In this document: in pieces, positions 23,248 to 35,418 of the stretch
How positions within the stretch are numbered: position 1 is the first letter of the stretch
Layout: every line of letters begins with the position of its first letter
Origin: Oscheius dolichura
Lineage: Eukaryota; Nematoda; Chromadorea; Rhabditida; Rhabditidae
Length of the DNA: 64,000 nt
Assembly (NCBI GenBank): GCA_932521035.1
Contig: OW051494.1
Coordinates: 8,108,001 to 8,172,000 of the forward strand
Direction: 5' to 3'
Made by a program: the position numbers and the translations under genes
The notes under the pieces: model-generated
Told to the model about the DNA's origin: nothing
Databases searched by the model: none
Seen by the model: only the letters and a program-made list of their open reading frames with translations

Positions 23248-23590
23248 TGTCAAGAAAAAAGACGACATTCAAAGGTCTAACGGACGCTCGCGGTGGGAGC
23301 CTCTGGCGTGCAAATTGCCGTAATTCCCCGTAACGTCGTTGGAGGAAAAAAATTCTGATTTTATTTATTTCTCGTTTTTGATATGAAATGTTGTGTTTTT
23401 TTGTCTTCTAAATACTAGCAGGGATATGTAAACCAAAAAAACACAAAATTTCATATCAAAAACGAGAAAACGTAAAATCGTACTTTATTTTCCTCCAACA
23501 ACGCTACGGGGAATTACGGCAATTTGCACGTCAGAGGCTCCCACCACGAGCGTCCGTTAGACCTTTGAATGTCGTCTTTTTTCTTGACAT
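23248..23590. mobile_element. Near-perfect long palindrome (MITE)
   Basis: The left arm starting TGTCAAGAAAAAAGACGACA at 23248 is complementary to the right arm ending at 23590. Complementarity continues through GCAAATTGCCGTAATTCCCC and on through TCGTTTTTGATATGAAAT to a loop of about 35-45 bases near 23405-23440. Arms of about 150 bases with few mismatches could fold into one long hairpin if transcribed. No coding frame. It belongs to neither of the other two MITE families here. Confidence 0.85.
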
Positions 23591-23888
23591 CTTGATATAT
23601 TTCGTTGTTTCACATACTTCTGTTATCTTTCGTGTAAATCCTATTTTCTTTCTTTTCTTATTTTTTATTTTATAGAAATATCTGGAGGCTAGGGTTCCCC
23701 AGGCGGAAGCGCTCCTTACAATAAAAAAAAGCTGATTCCTCTACTTCTGCTTTATGAGTTTATTTATCATTATCCAAAATCAACAATCATATCTACTGAA
23801 ATCAAATCAACTGGGCATACTACTGCCCATAGTAATTATTGCACAAACATTTTATAGTGTTAAAACAATTTGAACATTCAGTAACATC

Positions 23889-24560
23889 TCATTCTCTACA
23901 AAATTGAATTTTACTAGATTGGTCCCCATAAATTTTAACTCTACAGCTGGACGTCCTGGGTAAATGGGCAGGCAGGTCAACCATAATAGAGATCCATTTG
24001 TTGTATTTGTCCGCACCATAGTTTAAATCGCGCAACCGTCCCTGTAGACCTTCGCCCAACTTTTCCATCAACTGATCCGTAGAAGGCATGTCTTCTTCAC
24101 CTATTATACGGATTACAAATTTTTGAAGGTTTGGATAAGGCTGAGAGCAAAGTAACTGTAAAACTAGTCAACATTAAATGTACTCATTACCTGGAGAGAG
24201 AAATGAAGAATTTGAAAAGGGGTCGAGCCTGGCTGCACCCCTTTTCCCCACACACGAATTTCAATATTTTGAAACGAAGACAGAATCCTTGCTGCCGCCA
24301 GGAGAAAATGATTTGGATTAAAATACCCCCGTAGTCTTCTCTAAAATATGAAATAAGAAGATAAAAATATAGAAAAGGATACCAGTGTTCTACAAAGAAA
24401 CATAGCCTCGAATCTGTCAGCCTCCTCGCAGTTCAACACCACCCCATGAGGCTTTACGATATTCAATAAAGTAGCACACGTCGTCGTGGTCCATTCTGGT
24501 CGTGGGCAAATGAAAGACTTTTGTCTGGATACAATGAAGCAAATGATAGCTATTGCCGAA
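23889..24560 (-). CDS. Unrecognised small gene, several exons
   Basis: On the minus strand a series of protein-like exons can be followed: one near 24540-24395 (contains CPRPEWTTTTCATLL and NCEEADRFEAMFLC), one near 24335-24195 (FNPNHFLLAAARILSSFQ, IRVWGKG), and one near 24145-23889 (LQKFVIRIIGEEDMPS, then LMEKLGEGLQGRLRDL, then DLPAHLPRTSSC). Splice signals are plausible at each border. The layout of short conserved hydrophobic stretches is reminiscent of F-box-associated nematode proteins, but I cannot confirm any domain. The start is unknown. An alternative is a decayed member of a large nematode family. Confidence 0.35.
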
Positions 24561-24639
24561 GATTTTCGGAAACAAAACGAAATAGCTCGTCAGAAATGGT
24601 AAACGAAGTCAGATTCAGGGAACTCAGCAACAAAACAAC

Positions 24640-25340
24640 TCCTATGCTCCTTGTAAACGCAAATATTTTTAGGATTTCCAATATCTATTTTCTAAATATT
24701 TTTTTTCTGCTTTGAAGGTATCACAAAAATAATAAGTATCCCTCAAGATAAAAAAAACTGAAATCAAATATTTGTTGATTTCCAATTGTTTGTGCCGTGT
24801 TGTTACCGCAATTCAGTACGACAAAAATGGTCATACTGTCTCTTTTGTGCGATCAAAAAAGGCCAGACGATCAAGGGATTAATACCGTAATCTCGTGCAG
24901 AGCCGCCACCATAAACAGAAGGCAATCGTACAACGCCTTTCTCATTCTAGTCCTCCATACTGCAAGGTCACCCCTTCTTTTCCTTTTCGTTATTTCGCTG
25001 GATGTTTCTATTGCGTGGGTATCTCATCCAGTTCTTCTTGAGGATCCTTTGAGCTAGTTCCTCAGTCAAAATCCCCGATATTTTCTCAATTTCTCAAGGT
25101 CAATGACACTGTTTCGGGTTACCACACAGCTTGGTCGGTAACTAGGGTATAAAGAGGGAATGATGACATTTATGCCCATCATCGGAAGCCGGAAGATCGT
25201 CCCAGGGGCCTGTTACTAGCCGGGCGGCACCCGTTGCTACCTATTTTGGAAAAATGAGAGCCCTGAATTGCGTCAACTAGAGGAGAAATATCTCCGAGAG
25301 AGAGGGGCCTTTCAAGCTTCTAATAATTTATACAAGAGGT
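24640..25340. repeat. Dispersed repeat, longest copy
   Basis: Blocks here recur elsewhere. TTCTAAATATTTTTTT...TTTGAAGGTATCAC recurs at about 41957-41998. TTCGCTGGATGTTTCTATTG recurs near 42390. CGGGTTACCACACAGCTT with TATAAAGAGGGAAT recurs at 33925-33975 and inverted at 38335-38385. The end with TCTCCGAGAGAGAGGGGC recurs inverted near 38185-38205. The order of blocks is the same in each copy, so this is one element family with partial copies. No transposase frame is visible. Confidence 0.6.
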
Positions 25341-25757
25341 GTTATTCCGTGTCGTTGGGGGTAAGAATAAATTTAACATGGAAAAGGAACCAAAATGTTA
25401 AAGCTTCAGAAGAGAAAGCCCGTCCTAATTGTCAAACTCCTCTGGAATTCGGTGGCCATAACTTTCCCATTTTCTTCGTAGCTCAGCCCAACGCCTGACA
25501 TTCTCCGGGGGTCAACAACATTTGCGGGAGAGCTTCCCGCCAATTGATAACGAAGAAAACAAGAAGTTCTGCTTGAATCCATTTTTCCAGTCTATATTGC
25601 CTGGACTTTCGCGAATCTTGGCCAATTCTGCCCTCAACCCCCTTCGCCCCCTAACAACTATTCTAAAAGTTCACAGAATAGATATTTATTCTCTGCTAAC
25701 ATCTATGAGATCAACAATACACCCCCGAGGGGCCAAAACGTCGTAGATGATGTCCTC
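25341..25757. other. Intergenic, nothing recognised
   Basis: Short frames only; one contains NPFFQSILPGLSRIL but no splice structure or paralogue supports it. It forms the 3' flank of the large membrane gene on the minus strand. Confidence 0.35.
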
Positions 25758-28700
25758 CTACCACCGGTAGAGTGATGATGGCACTCCCATCCTGTCAAGG
25801 ATGACAGGAGGAATGGACACCACCTCTTTCAGCTTCTCGTTCATCCCGATGAGAACGCTGGCCTTCGGGACCGACATCCGGATCAAGTCCTCTTCGCCCA
25901 TCCACTCCGGTCGGCTGTAGGCATTCATAGTCTTGGGGGTAATTCTTCTCCGAAGGTCTTCTCTCTGGATATCTTTGGCCCGGTCAATCATGTAGTCCGT
26001 AATCTCCACGACTCCCTAAACTTGATACTTTTCTAAAGTTGTCCGCCTCGAGCCTACCCCTTGTCTCATCCCAACTCCCCAACGGCGCTTTCCTTCCTCC
26101 ATTCCATAAAATACCTTGTCGTAGAAGTCATTCAGCAGGTAACGGCGGGCTCCGGGAAACTCCCTGAGCTCTGTGTGCGGTTCCTTGGCGTGCTTCCGGT
26201 ACTTCTGGATGGCTTCCGGACTGGCGAACAACCTTAACAACCTCATTTTAAATTTAAATAAGAGAAATCTTACTCTGGGGACAGCTTGGCGGCGTTTTTC
26301 TTGGTCCGTCTTCGACACGTCTTGTCCCCGCCGAATCGGATGGCCATCCATTCCTCTTCCAACTTCTTGTGCTGGCTCACGTGGCGACATTGGGGCCACG
26401 TCCTTGGCAGATAGTTTTGCTCCAGCGGGTAATGGCCCATCAAATAGTACAAATGTTCCATCCTGGCCTGAAAATAGCTTTTTGTATCTCCGTCAAAGAG
26501 AGTTTTCTGAAGTCAGCCCCATTAGAGATTAGTCCAGATTGGCCCCGCTAAACCTCCCACACCTGACCCCTCTATTTATCGATACGGTAGCTGTCCGAGA
26601 CACCCCCTTACCCAGTCCTTGTTCTCCCGGAGGATATCGGCTTCACAGAACAGCGTGGCCGACATTACCCGGTCAAAGTAGATATCGTTCGTCTCCGCCT
26701 AAATCGTTTCATTATTTCCTGCCCTTTTTCCCCGTGATTACCTGGGTCCTGGGAATGTTCCAACGGATGTTGTCCAATCTTTCGATGGTCTTCAGCCATC
26801 TGTCCAGGATCAACAGCCACTGGGGCCCTTCCATGTCCCCTTCCGGAATAGCCAGGAGAAATCGTTCGGCGATCATCTGAAATGGTTTTAAGGCTCTAAT
26901 TAAACCAATTAATTGAAATTTGGCTCTGGTAAATGGGGAAAAGCCTATACCTCAAGGCAGACGTCCTTTGTGAGGCCTTGCAGTCTCATCTCCAGGTAGT
27001 TCCGGGTCAATCTCCTTTCGCATTGGTGTCTTCTTTCGGCAGAGACGTATTCATCTTCCTCAGGGCGGACCGGCCAGTCTTCGTTCACCTCGAGAGTCAC
27101 ATTAGGCTCCTTTCGGTTGACGATCTGAAAACAAACAGCTCTTTTCATCTTTAAATATCTGCCAGCCCCTACATAATTTCGAATAACATACAAACCTCCT
27201 CGTGGGACAAGTATCCATGGCTGTTCGGGGTATAGGTAGTCCAGATAGGGAGCCAGCGAGCACGGGGAAGGAGGAATTTCATCAGGTGTCCATATACCCA
27301 CGGAGAGTAGGCAATCAGATTACAGACAGCGAGAAGCACACTGCAGATGGTGACAGGGACAGCTGCCCTAAAAGGAACCATTTAAATAACGGGGGAAATG
27401 GTTTGGGGTCATTTTCGGTTCATGGAAAAGTGGTTAAACTCACATTCCAACGAGGCTCTGATCCGAGCTGAAGGCCACGGCGTCCTGGGACCAGACCACA
27501 ATAAAGTAGCCGGCAAACAGGACCGGGCCTTGGAACATTTGCTGGAAGTTGTTCCGGACCACCTTGTCCAACAGTTCCACCCCTTGACGTCCTTTGTGGA
27601 ACTCGTAGAAGCCTCGCTGCTCGGCCAGGAGCTCCGGGTAGGCCCTGAACAGAAATTGAGGTCTTTTCAGATTCTTTAGTTCGAACAATTTGACGAGCTG
27701 GGTCAGGATTCCGAGTCCGGAGGCGGCGCAGGCCAGAGCTCCCATGATCTGGAGATTGACGATGGTGATCGGGTTCTCCAGGGAGATGATCTGTCCGATG
27801 CAGGAGTGGGGGGCAATCATCTGACGGAGAGTCACTTTAAGAGAGAGATAATAGAAACTAACGTGGCTGTAGAACCGATCGAGAAGGAACAGCTGGATGA
27901 AGGCACAGATCTCCGCCCCGATGTAAAAGACGAAGCCTTTTGTGAGGTACCACCTCTTCTGGGCTTCCTGGGGCTGGAACCAGTTCTCCGGGTCGGTCTG
28001 CTCCACCGCTAGACTCCATCGGTTTCTCCCGAGGCCAAAGTAGACCGAGAAGACCACGAAGGACTCCATGAAGACCATCCAGTGTCCTGAAAATGGCGGG
28101 GGTGACAGTTTTCCGAGAGACAGGGGACGATAAAAAAGAAAAAACCTCACCGCAATGACCCGAAACGGTCAATTAAAACAAGATAAAGCTTACCGAACAG
28201 CATCAAGCCGTTGATGCAGACGTAGACCATCCGGCAACAGTCTCCTCCGATGTCAAACCATCCAGGGTGGGCATAGAATACTCCTACGAATCCGGCGACT
28301 CCCACAGAGAACTTCCTCCAGGTGTGGACGAAGCCGAGGGGATCCTGGGGTACCCGGGAGTTGGTGGGGAAGTATTTCAAGAGGGCCCTTCCGAACATCT
28401 CCAAAAAATCCACGGAGAGCATCGAGATGGCCATTATCCTTCCGGGGGTCAAGAACGCGGTCTGGAAGTGGGGAATTCTATTTGGAGTTTTATTAATTTA
28501 CCGTAGTTGGTGTGCCGAACCAGGTGATGTTGGACAGCACGATCTGGCATATCTCCCCTCCGAATCCATAATCACACGAACACGAGAACTGTTTTATCGG
28601 GGTTGTTAGGGGGAAATCTAGACAAAACTTACTTCGTCTGTCCAGGAGAAGCAGGTGCCCCGGTCCAGACACTTGTTCGGTGCTCCAATGGGAGTCCAGC

Positions 28701-31700
28701 AGATGTCGGGGGATTTCCAGCACGTGTTCTTCTAAGATAAGACGTTAGACAGAGTACTGTAGCCAGACTTACGAGCCATCCCGGCTTGCAGACGCAGAGG
28801 AACTCGTCTCCAACGGGCACACAACTCGCAGTTCCACGGAAATTACAGTCACAGAAGGGCCGCAGCGGTTTGTTTCCGGGCGTGTTCTTTTCCCGATTGA
28901 ATCGGTCTAAACTCCAAGATTGGAAAAGAACAAAATATGGAAAACTCACGTGAGACCTTACAGGAGGCTCCAGGAGTGCCTGGCCGGGGGAAGAACTTGC
29001 CAAACGAGTCACATTTCAGCTTCAGAGCAGTTATGGAGGGGGAGTTACACTGGATGGTTACATTCGCCCCCGGGGCGACATCCTCGAGCATCGGGAGAGG
29101 GAGCAGGCCGGGCAGGGAATCGTAGAGCGGGACCATCGAGCAGTTGAAAGTCCCACAGAATTCTAAAAACGGAAATCAGGGAAACTTCTCTGTCCATTTT
29201 CTTATTGCTTCAAAAAATTGAGGAAAACTCACGAGGGATCTTGCAAATGCCGGTGTAGTAGACTTCCTCGAGGAAGATAACTGGCTGGGGACTGATCAGG
29301 AATTGGGTGATGGAGGAGAGGTTGGCGACCTGGCCATAGGAGCGGCTTCCGATTTGGAAGAAGGGGATCTGGTTGATGTAGACCGTGGCATTTTCATAGT
29401 CCATAGATTTAACCCAGGGCTTCAGGATGTCGCTGTCCAGCATAACTTCGGCCGCCTCGATCAGGTGTCCAGTTCGGTTTCTCTGGCAGTAGGTGAAGCT
29501 ACCCTGGAAGGTCTAAAAACAACTGGTTTCTTCAGAAATAAAAATGAACTTACCTTGCGGAAAGGCAAAGGGACGATCGTGTAGCAACACTCGGTCCCGA
29601 CCAGACTTCCCTCGGGGCAGCGTTGGGGGCATCCTTCACCGTCTATGAATTTCTATATTTTATCGGTAGAGAAAGCTTACAGAGCTTGGGAGTGGGTTTT
29701 GGAGGCTGAGTGGTTTGACGGGAAGTGGGCCGGGCTGTTGAGGTTCCAGAAGTCGTGGGTGAGGCGGGGGTAGCTGTGGTCTTCTTCGGCTGTGTTGAGG
29801 CGGCCTGGGAGGTCTCAGGCTTGAAGGCAGTAGTCGGAGAATCCGTCATTGTGGAGAAGGGCAAGGATGTTACTTCCAGTGTATGGGGGGTAGTTTCGGC
29901 TGAGGTCGTGTGGCCCTTTCCAGAAGTGGATGTCTCCGTTCCAGAGGTTGTTCTGGTCGTAGGGGCAGTAGTACTCCTTTCCGTGGTGCTCCTGGTCGGA
30001 GCAGCAGTCGTTCCAGCCCGCCCAGAAGTCTCCGTAATAGAAGTGGGAGCCGTTGAAGGGGAAGAAGATGTTTCCAATCCAGTGATCTGAAAAGTATATT
30101 TACTTGATGGAAAAGAGCTCTATACCTTCTCAGAAATGGCCTTTCCTTCCGTTGTGGACGTGGTAGGGAGAGTAGTTGTTTCAGTGGCTCCGGTCCTTCC
30201 ATGGGAAGTGCTCGAGGAAGTGGGGGATGTTTCAGATCCGGCCGTAGTCTGGAAAAGACGTCTATTTTATGAATTATAGACCTTTACCTTCTCAGATGTG
30301 ACGTTCAAGGCGCTAGCAGCCGTTTCGGTGGAGAAAATAGTCGTCGAATCCGTCTCTGTCGCCTTCGTTGCAGGTGTAGGCAACGCCGCTGAAGAAGAAA
30401 CTGTTGAAAGGCTGGTGGTTAGCTTACCGGTCGAGGAAGAAGACTTTGGAGAAGAAGAGAATCCAGTGGACATCAGAGTGGAGCTAGGTAGAGTGCTGGG
30501 AGAGGTAGAAGATGTTTCGTCCGGTGTAGTCTCTCCGGCGGAAGCGGGAGCAGTCGAAGCCTTTTCAGTAGTAGAAGCGAAGGTAATTTTGTTTCCCCCA
30601 GCCACAAGTAGTCCTTCCGTTGTTGTCGTAGTCGTCTTATCGGAGCTCATGACGGCTGACGTGGTAGCTTCCACCTCTTTTTGGCTGGTTTCCATTGGAT
30701 TCTCGGTGGAAGTCGGTTCAGAAGTGGCCGACTGCTTTGTTGTCGGGCTGGTGGTATGGCCCTTTCCTCCATTCCCCTGTGCAGGCGTCGGAGGAGGCGA
30801 AGACTGGCTTCCAGATGAGGTGGTTTCTACAGATTCTCCTTCATTAATTGTTGTGGCAGTGGGTTCTGTTTCCTTGGTTGGGCCGTTCCTTCCCACATTC
30901 ACTTGGAGGGGGGTCGGCCGAGATGAAGGAGAAGAGGGGGGCGAAGTGGTTCCAAGAGATTCAGCTCCAGTGGTCGTTGAGGTGGAAGTCGGCTCTGTCA
31001 GCCGGGTGGAGGGGATTTCAGTGGAGACGGAAGAGGGAGAAGGACCTGGCTGAGGTGTTATTTTGGCAGAAAGAGCCGTGGCGGCAGCAGAAGACGTTTC
31101 AGAGACAGATGTCTCCATTTCCGTAGTCGTGGGGACGGTGGAGAATCCATGGGAGCTGGTTTCCACGACTGTAGTCGTCTCAGCCTCCAGTGTCGTCGCG
31201 CTGAAGGCTTCCGTTCCGGTAGTTTCCTCCGCCCCGGGGGTAGCCGGCCCTGTTGTCTCCAAGTCGGTAGAAGAGGAAATAGATGAGGTTGTAGTTTCAT
31301 CGGCAGACGTAGAGCTGGCCATTGATGTTGTAGAGGACTCGGTGACAGTTACAGTTGAATCTGCCTTTGGGGACGTTCCGAAGGGGGTAGATCCGGTCGT
31401 TGCGGGTTCAGAAGAACTCACAAGAGCCTCCGAAGTGCTCGAAGACGCCGAAGAAGGCTCATTCGAGGAAGTAGAAGCCGGGAAGTCCGTTTCCTTGCCA
31501 ATTCCGCCTACGGTACTCATTTCTCCTGCAGTTGAAGATGAATTATTTCTGGGAGTGCTAGGAGGAGATGAAGAGGGCTCTGTAGAGGAAGACGTGGTCT
31601 GATCTGTCATAGCAACCGTAGGTGTTATTTCAACGGCTTCAGAAGACGTTGGAGGCGTCGTGCTGCTGGTAGAAGGAACAGTGGACGGCAGGGAGCTTGA

Positions 31701-33111
31701 TGACGAGGCAGAAGTAGACGTTTGTGTGCTCTGGCTCAGAGTAGACGGGCTTCCAGTGGTCGTAGTCGATTCAGTTGTAGTCGTGACGGTTGAAGATCCT
31801 TCCACTCCCGTCGTTGAGGCCGTTTTGGTCGCAAAGCTGCGTGTTTCGGTTGTCTCCGCTTCAGTTGTAGCCGTGGAAGACCTTGTGCTGGTCGTGGTCG
31901 AGGTAGCTTTCTCCTGGGCAACAGAGGAAGAAGATCCTTCAGTGACGGAAGAGGTCATTCCCTGGCTGGTTGTAGTTGTTGGAGACGTCAGAGATGTCGT
32001 GGGAGACATGGAGGACGAAGAAGATGTAGTAGTCTCAATTCCAGAAGGAACAGACGTCGATTTTTTCGTGCTCGTGCTAGGAGAACTTCCAACCGTGGTC
32101 GTGGTGGGCGAAGAAGAGGGCACTGTCGGGGAACTGGAAGTAGAAGATGGGGTAGAAGGCGTTGATGAAGGCAGAGGAGTGGGAGAAGACGTTGGGGTTA
32201 CGGTAGTACTGTTGGGCGGAGCAGAGGGCACTGTCGTGGTGTTCGAAGGCAAGGCGGACAACGAAGTGGGAGAAGCAGTCGAGCCAGGGGTAGTACTCTG
32301 AAACTCCCCGCTCAAAAGAAAAGAAAAAAATATATAAGAAAACAATCCAAAGAAGCGTGGTTTCTATTGATTCTTCTCAAACATTCTAATGCACGATCTC
32401 CGCAATTCCTCTCTTCTCCGCGCTTCCGTCTTCTTTTCCGCGAACTCCTTTTCCCAAAAAAAAACATTTTAATGTAATGCACCCAAAGAGCAAAAAAGAA
32501 AACAAAAAGGAAACTGTTTGACTGCAGCGGAGATTGAATCGTCAATCTCTGAAGCAAAAAAAGATCCCCCAAAACCAACCGGGGTCGGGCTAGAGGTCGT
32601 GGAGGTGCTGGACGACAGAGTAGATAACGCGGTGGAGTCCATGGTTGTGGTTGAAGTCTCTGTGGCGATGGTAGTTGGGCTTCCAGTCTAATAACTCCCC
32701 CTTTTATTTCAAAAATGTTCTAAACTAACAGTAGTGGAAGCAGAGGTGGTGGTAGAGGTGACTACTGTAGACGGAGAAGACGGCTGCCCGGTAGAAGCCT
32801 CAAGGGAAATCGTTCCGGTCTGAATCTTCTTTCTAGAAGAAAGGAACGCTCAAAACGAACTGAAGTAGTTGTCCCGGTGGTGGAATGCTCCGTGGTCGGG
32901 CTCGGGGACGAAGACACAACTGGCGTCATGCTAGTCGGTGAGGGCGAGGAGGAAGTCATCGTGGTGGTAGAGGTTGAAGTCGGCGGGGAGGTCGTTGAAG
33001 AAGAGCTGCTTGGCGAATCAGTCTTGCTGGTCGTAAAAGGAGTCGAAGTCGAAGTTGGCGGCAGTGGGGATGTGTCCGTTGTTGTCGGACCCGTGGTGGT
33101 GGTAGCCGACT
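25758..33111 (-). CDS. Giant mucin-like, EGF-containing, multi-pass membrane protein (5' end not found)
   Basis: About 20 exons on the minus strand stay in frame. Exons from 33111 to about 29680 encode a Ser/Thr/Pro-rich, presumably O-glycosylated stalk of more than 900 residues. Next is a Cys-rich part (GEGCPQRCPEG, about 29640), then two membrane-external segments (29515-29225 and 29160-28960). Two EGF-like modules follow at 28930-28570, with CDCNFRGTASC, CVCKPGWL, CWTPIGAPNKC and CSCDYGFGG. Then come several hydrophobic helices (about 28480-27440, 27380-27200), and a charged tail of about 450 residues rich in Arg/Glu ending in ILDRMGVPSSLYRW at 25758. Location would be the cell surface. 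I do not recognise the membrane part or tail. No signal peptide exon was found upstream of 33111. Confidence 0.7.
30300..32298 (-). repeat. Ser/Thr low-complexity coding exon of the mucin-like gene
   Basis: One exon of about 2 kb (acceptor TTTCAG at about 32299, donor near 30288) encodes about 670 residues dominated by Ser, Thr, Pro and Ala, with no fixed unit. It is followed by smaller exons of like composition. Long opposite-strand frames here are compositional shadows of this exon. Such regions vary in length between individuals, so the length should be treated as provisional. Confidence 0.75.
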
Positions 33112-34453
33112 GTAAAAAGGTCAAAAATCTATGGAAAGAGGACGAGCTTGTTATCCCAAATTATATTTTCTCCCCAGTCCTTTTTCAACGAAAAAAGATC
33201 GGCGCTTCGGCACTAATTAGCATTTTGCGGTCACATCTCCTTGGTTTTCAAATTTCTCAAAAATCCAATATTCCTTCTTTTTCCCGGGGAAACGGACTAG
33301 AACGGACTTCCTTTTCCCCTGTGCCTCTTGTCTGATGTTCGGAGGAATTCGGGAGATCATCAAAACTTGTTATTTTGTTATCATATCACTTCAATTGACA
33401 AGGCCGAAATGGGTCAAACACAGCCATTTTTCCGTCCTTGTCTTCCTAACAAGCGTGTAAGCACTCTGTCCTCCGTCCTGCTCACTAATATCTTCTTCTA
33501 TTGGTCTGTCGAACTTTTCTCTGATTCAATTCCCCAGCTCTGGTAAAGAGATTTTGATGGGGAAAAAATGAAGAAATGAGAAGCTCGTCGATCGCCGGTA
33601 ACGTAAAACTTTCCCAGGGTCCTACCTAGCCAATAAATCAGCTAGGCGCACCGTTGATGAGAGCGGCACGCGAATGTGGGGAATGAAATACAGTTTTCGC
33701 GTGCGGCCTTTCGATTTTCTATCAAAAATCTTCGAGTCTTATAATTAGCACAACACCCCATCTGCTTTATCCTTTCTCTTTCAGTTACTACCCTGGATGT
33801 TCCTTACTATTGTGTACGCCCGTCTACAGCTCTTCTTGAAACTCCTTTGGATTCGTGCCTCAGCCCCCGCTCCCGCCCCCGACCCCCAACATTTCTTCCA
33901 TTTTTCAAGAACTATGGAGCCATTTCGGGTTACCACACAGCTTCGTCGGTAGCCAGGGTATAAAGAGGGAATAATGGCATTTTATGTCCATCATCGGAAG
34001 CCGGAAGGTCGGCGTCATTACCCTGGGGATTCGTTTCTAGCCGCCTGTCATTCGTTGCTACCTATTCTCGAAAATGAAAGCTCTGAATGAGATTTTGATG
34101 GGGAAAAATGCCTGTCCAAAGCCGATGTTGACAGAGAACAGATTATAAACAAAAAACCCGTGTCTGTTTCCCGAGGCTCTTTGTCATCCACACAGATTTG
34201 AATTAAGTTTTATGCCTAGAAAGAGTTATGGTAACATCTTTTAGTCACAAAGAACATCAAACGTTTCTGCTGGGTTACTGTATTGAGAAATAGCGCTCTC
34301 GCTGGTCATCTTGTGACCTTTCAGATATTCCCAACACTTTTTTGTGTAACTAATGGGATAGCGACCGAAACTGGTTGATTGGGATCTAAATGGCCGGTCA
34401 TGATTGCTCTCCTCAGTTTACCATAAGACTAGAGAAAGTTCACAGCCCTCTCA
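33112..34453. repeat. Intergenic with a partial dispersed repeat
   Basis: The stretch 33775-34095 carries the CTGGATGTTCCTTAC, CGGGTTACCACACAG and TTCGTTGCTACCTATT blocks of the repeat seen at 24640. A TGGGTCAAACACAGCC block near 33410 matches one near 41875. No coding exon that could serve as exon 1 of the mucin-like gene was found. Confidence 0.5.
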
Positions 34454-34759
34454 TTACGCAAAATGACTGGATTTCAAGAGTTTTCCGGGGGAAAGGTAGA
34501 GGTGTAAGAATAATCCTCCTTTGGTTAGGCTATCAAGCGGAGACACTGTTTTGGAATGAACGGCGGCTCCCAGCTGATTCATATCGCAAAAGTACGGCAT
34601 GCCTAGAGCCCCAAAAAATGAAGAACTCACACAGTCCGCGAAATTTGTGTCGTTCAGATAGGAAAGGGTGTTGTAGGGCTCCACAGTAACACTTCGTAGA
34701 TCGCCTAGAGACCATACTAACCAGACTACGAGAGACTTCAAGATCATTTCTGGAATCAT
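34454..34759 (-). CDS. Small putative secreted protein, unrecognised
   Basis: A 101-residue frame starts with a likely signal peptide (MILKSLVVWLVWSLGDL) and continues with VEPYNTLSYLNDTNFADC, two further Cys and no membrane helix. A TATA-like TATAAAAAGG lies on the same strand at about 34868-34877, 110 bases upstream. An intron of only 28 bases could be imagined near 34630 but would lead to a stop, so the single-exon reading is preferred. No family is recognised. Confidence 0.4.
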   Translation of the reverse strand: MIPEMILKSLVVWLVWSLGDLRSVTVEPYNTLSYLNDTNFADCVSSSFFGALGMPYFCDMNQLGAAVHSKTVSPLDSLTKGGLFLHLYLSPGKLLKSSHFA

Positions 34760-35418
34760 GTAGGCATTACTCCGAAGAGAGGAAAATTCTAACTGACCGA
34801 TTGAGGCAAGCGAAAGTCGTGAATGAGCCTACCTGTTACCTAGCATCCCGAAAATCCTGAAACTCCGCCTTTTTATAGATGGCACAAATCCGCAGAAATT
34901 CAGTAGCATATAATAACTGAAACCATATTCAATAGATAACTTGGATCAATCAAAAGTGATAGAAACATTCACACCTTATCAGAAAAGTAGAAGGAAAGGG
35001 GAGGAAAGGGTTCGCTGAGCATAGGTGAGGGTGAGCGACAGGTGAATAAAGAATTGGACGAAAAATGGCCACCCCGAAACTATTTAGGCTACGTCCGATC
35101 TAATCAGGACCTCATTAGCCTCATTTTGTCGTTGTTATCTTGTTAACTGCCTGTTGTGCGCGACAGTTCCACGAATACCAGCAGACACAAGAAAATCCGG
35201 CTGTAATGTTCAACTCTAACGTTTTTTTACTCTGGCAAGGGTGGGGCGCAAACGCGAGATTACGGTACAGATGTCCTTCCAGTTTTCGCCAATGCAATTA
35301 ATTTTGCTCAATATATCGTTTAATTAGGCTTTTTATTGGCTTGGGAAAATCTCACGACCTTCAGATTCTCTATTTAACACTACGAACCATTCACGTTTCT
35401 ACTCGACTGTGCTGAAGC
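34760..35418. other. Shared upstream region, no gene
   Basis: Divergent intergenic sequence between the small secreted gene (minus) and the C6 gene (plus). No repeat was recognised. The last 80 bases upstream of 35419 are the likely C6 promoter; similar flanking sequence was not seen before the second copy at 42481. Confidence 0.35.

Noticed and set aside
30298..32301. Long plus-strand frames opposite the Ser/Thr-rich exon
   Set aside because: Val/Glu-rich translation is simply the complement of Ser/Thr codons; minus-strand exons continue in frame to EGF modules, plus-strand ones do not.
34600..34640. 28-base intron in the small secreted gene
   Set aside because: Too short for splicing and leads to an early stop; the unspliced frame is open.
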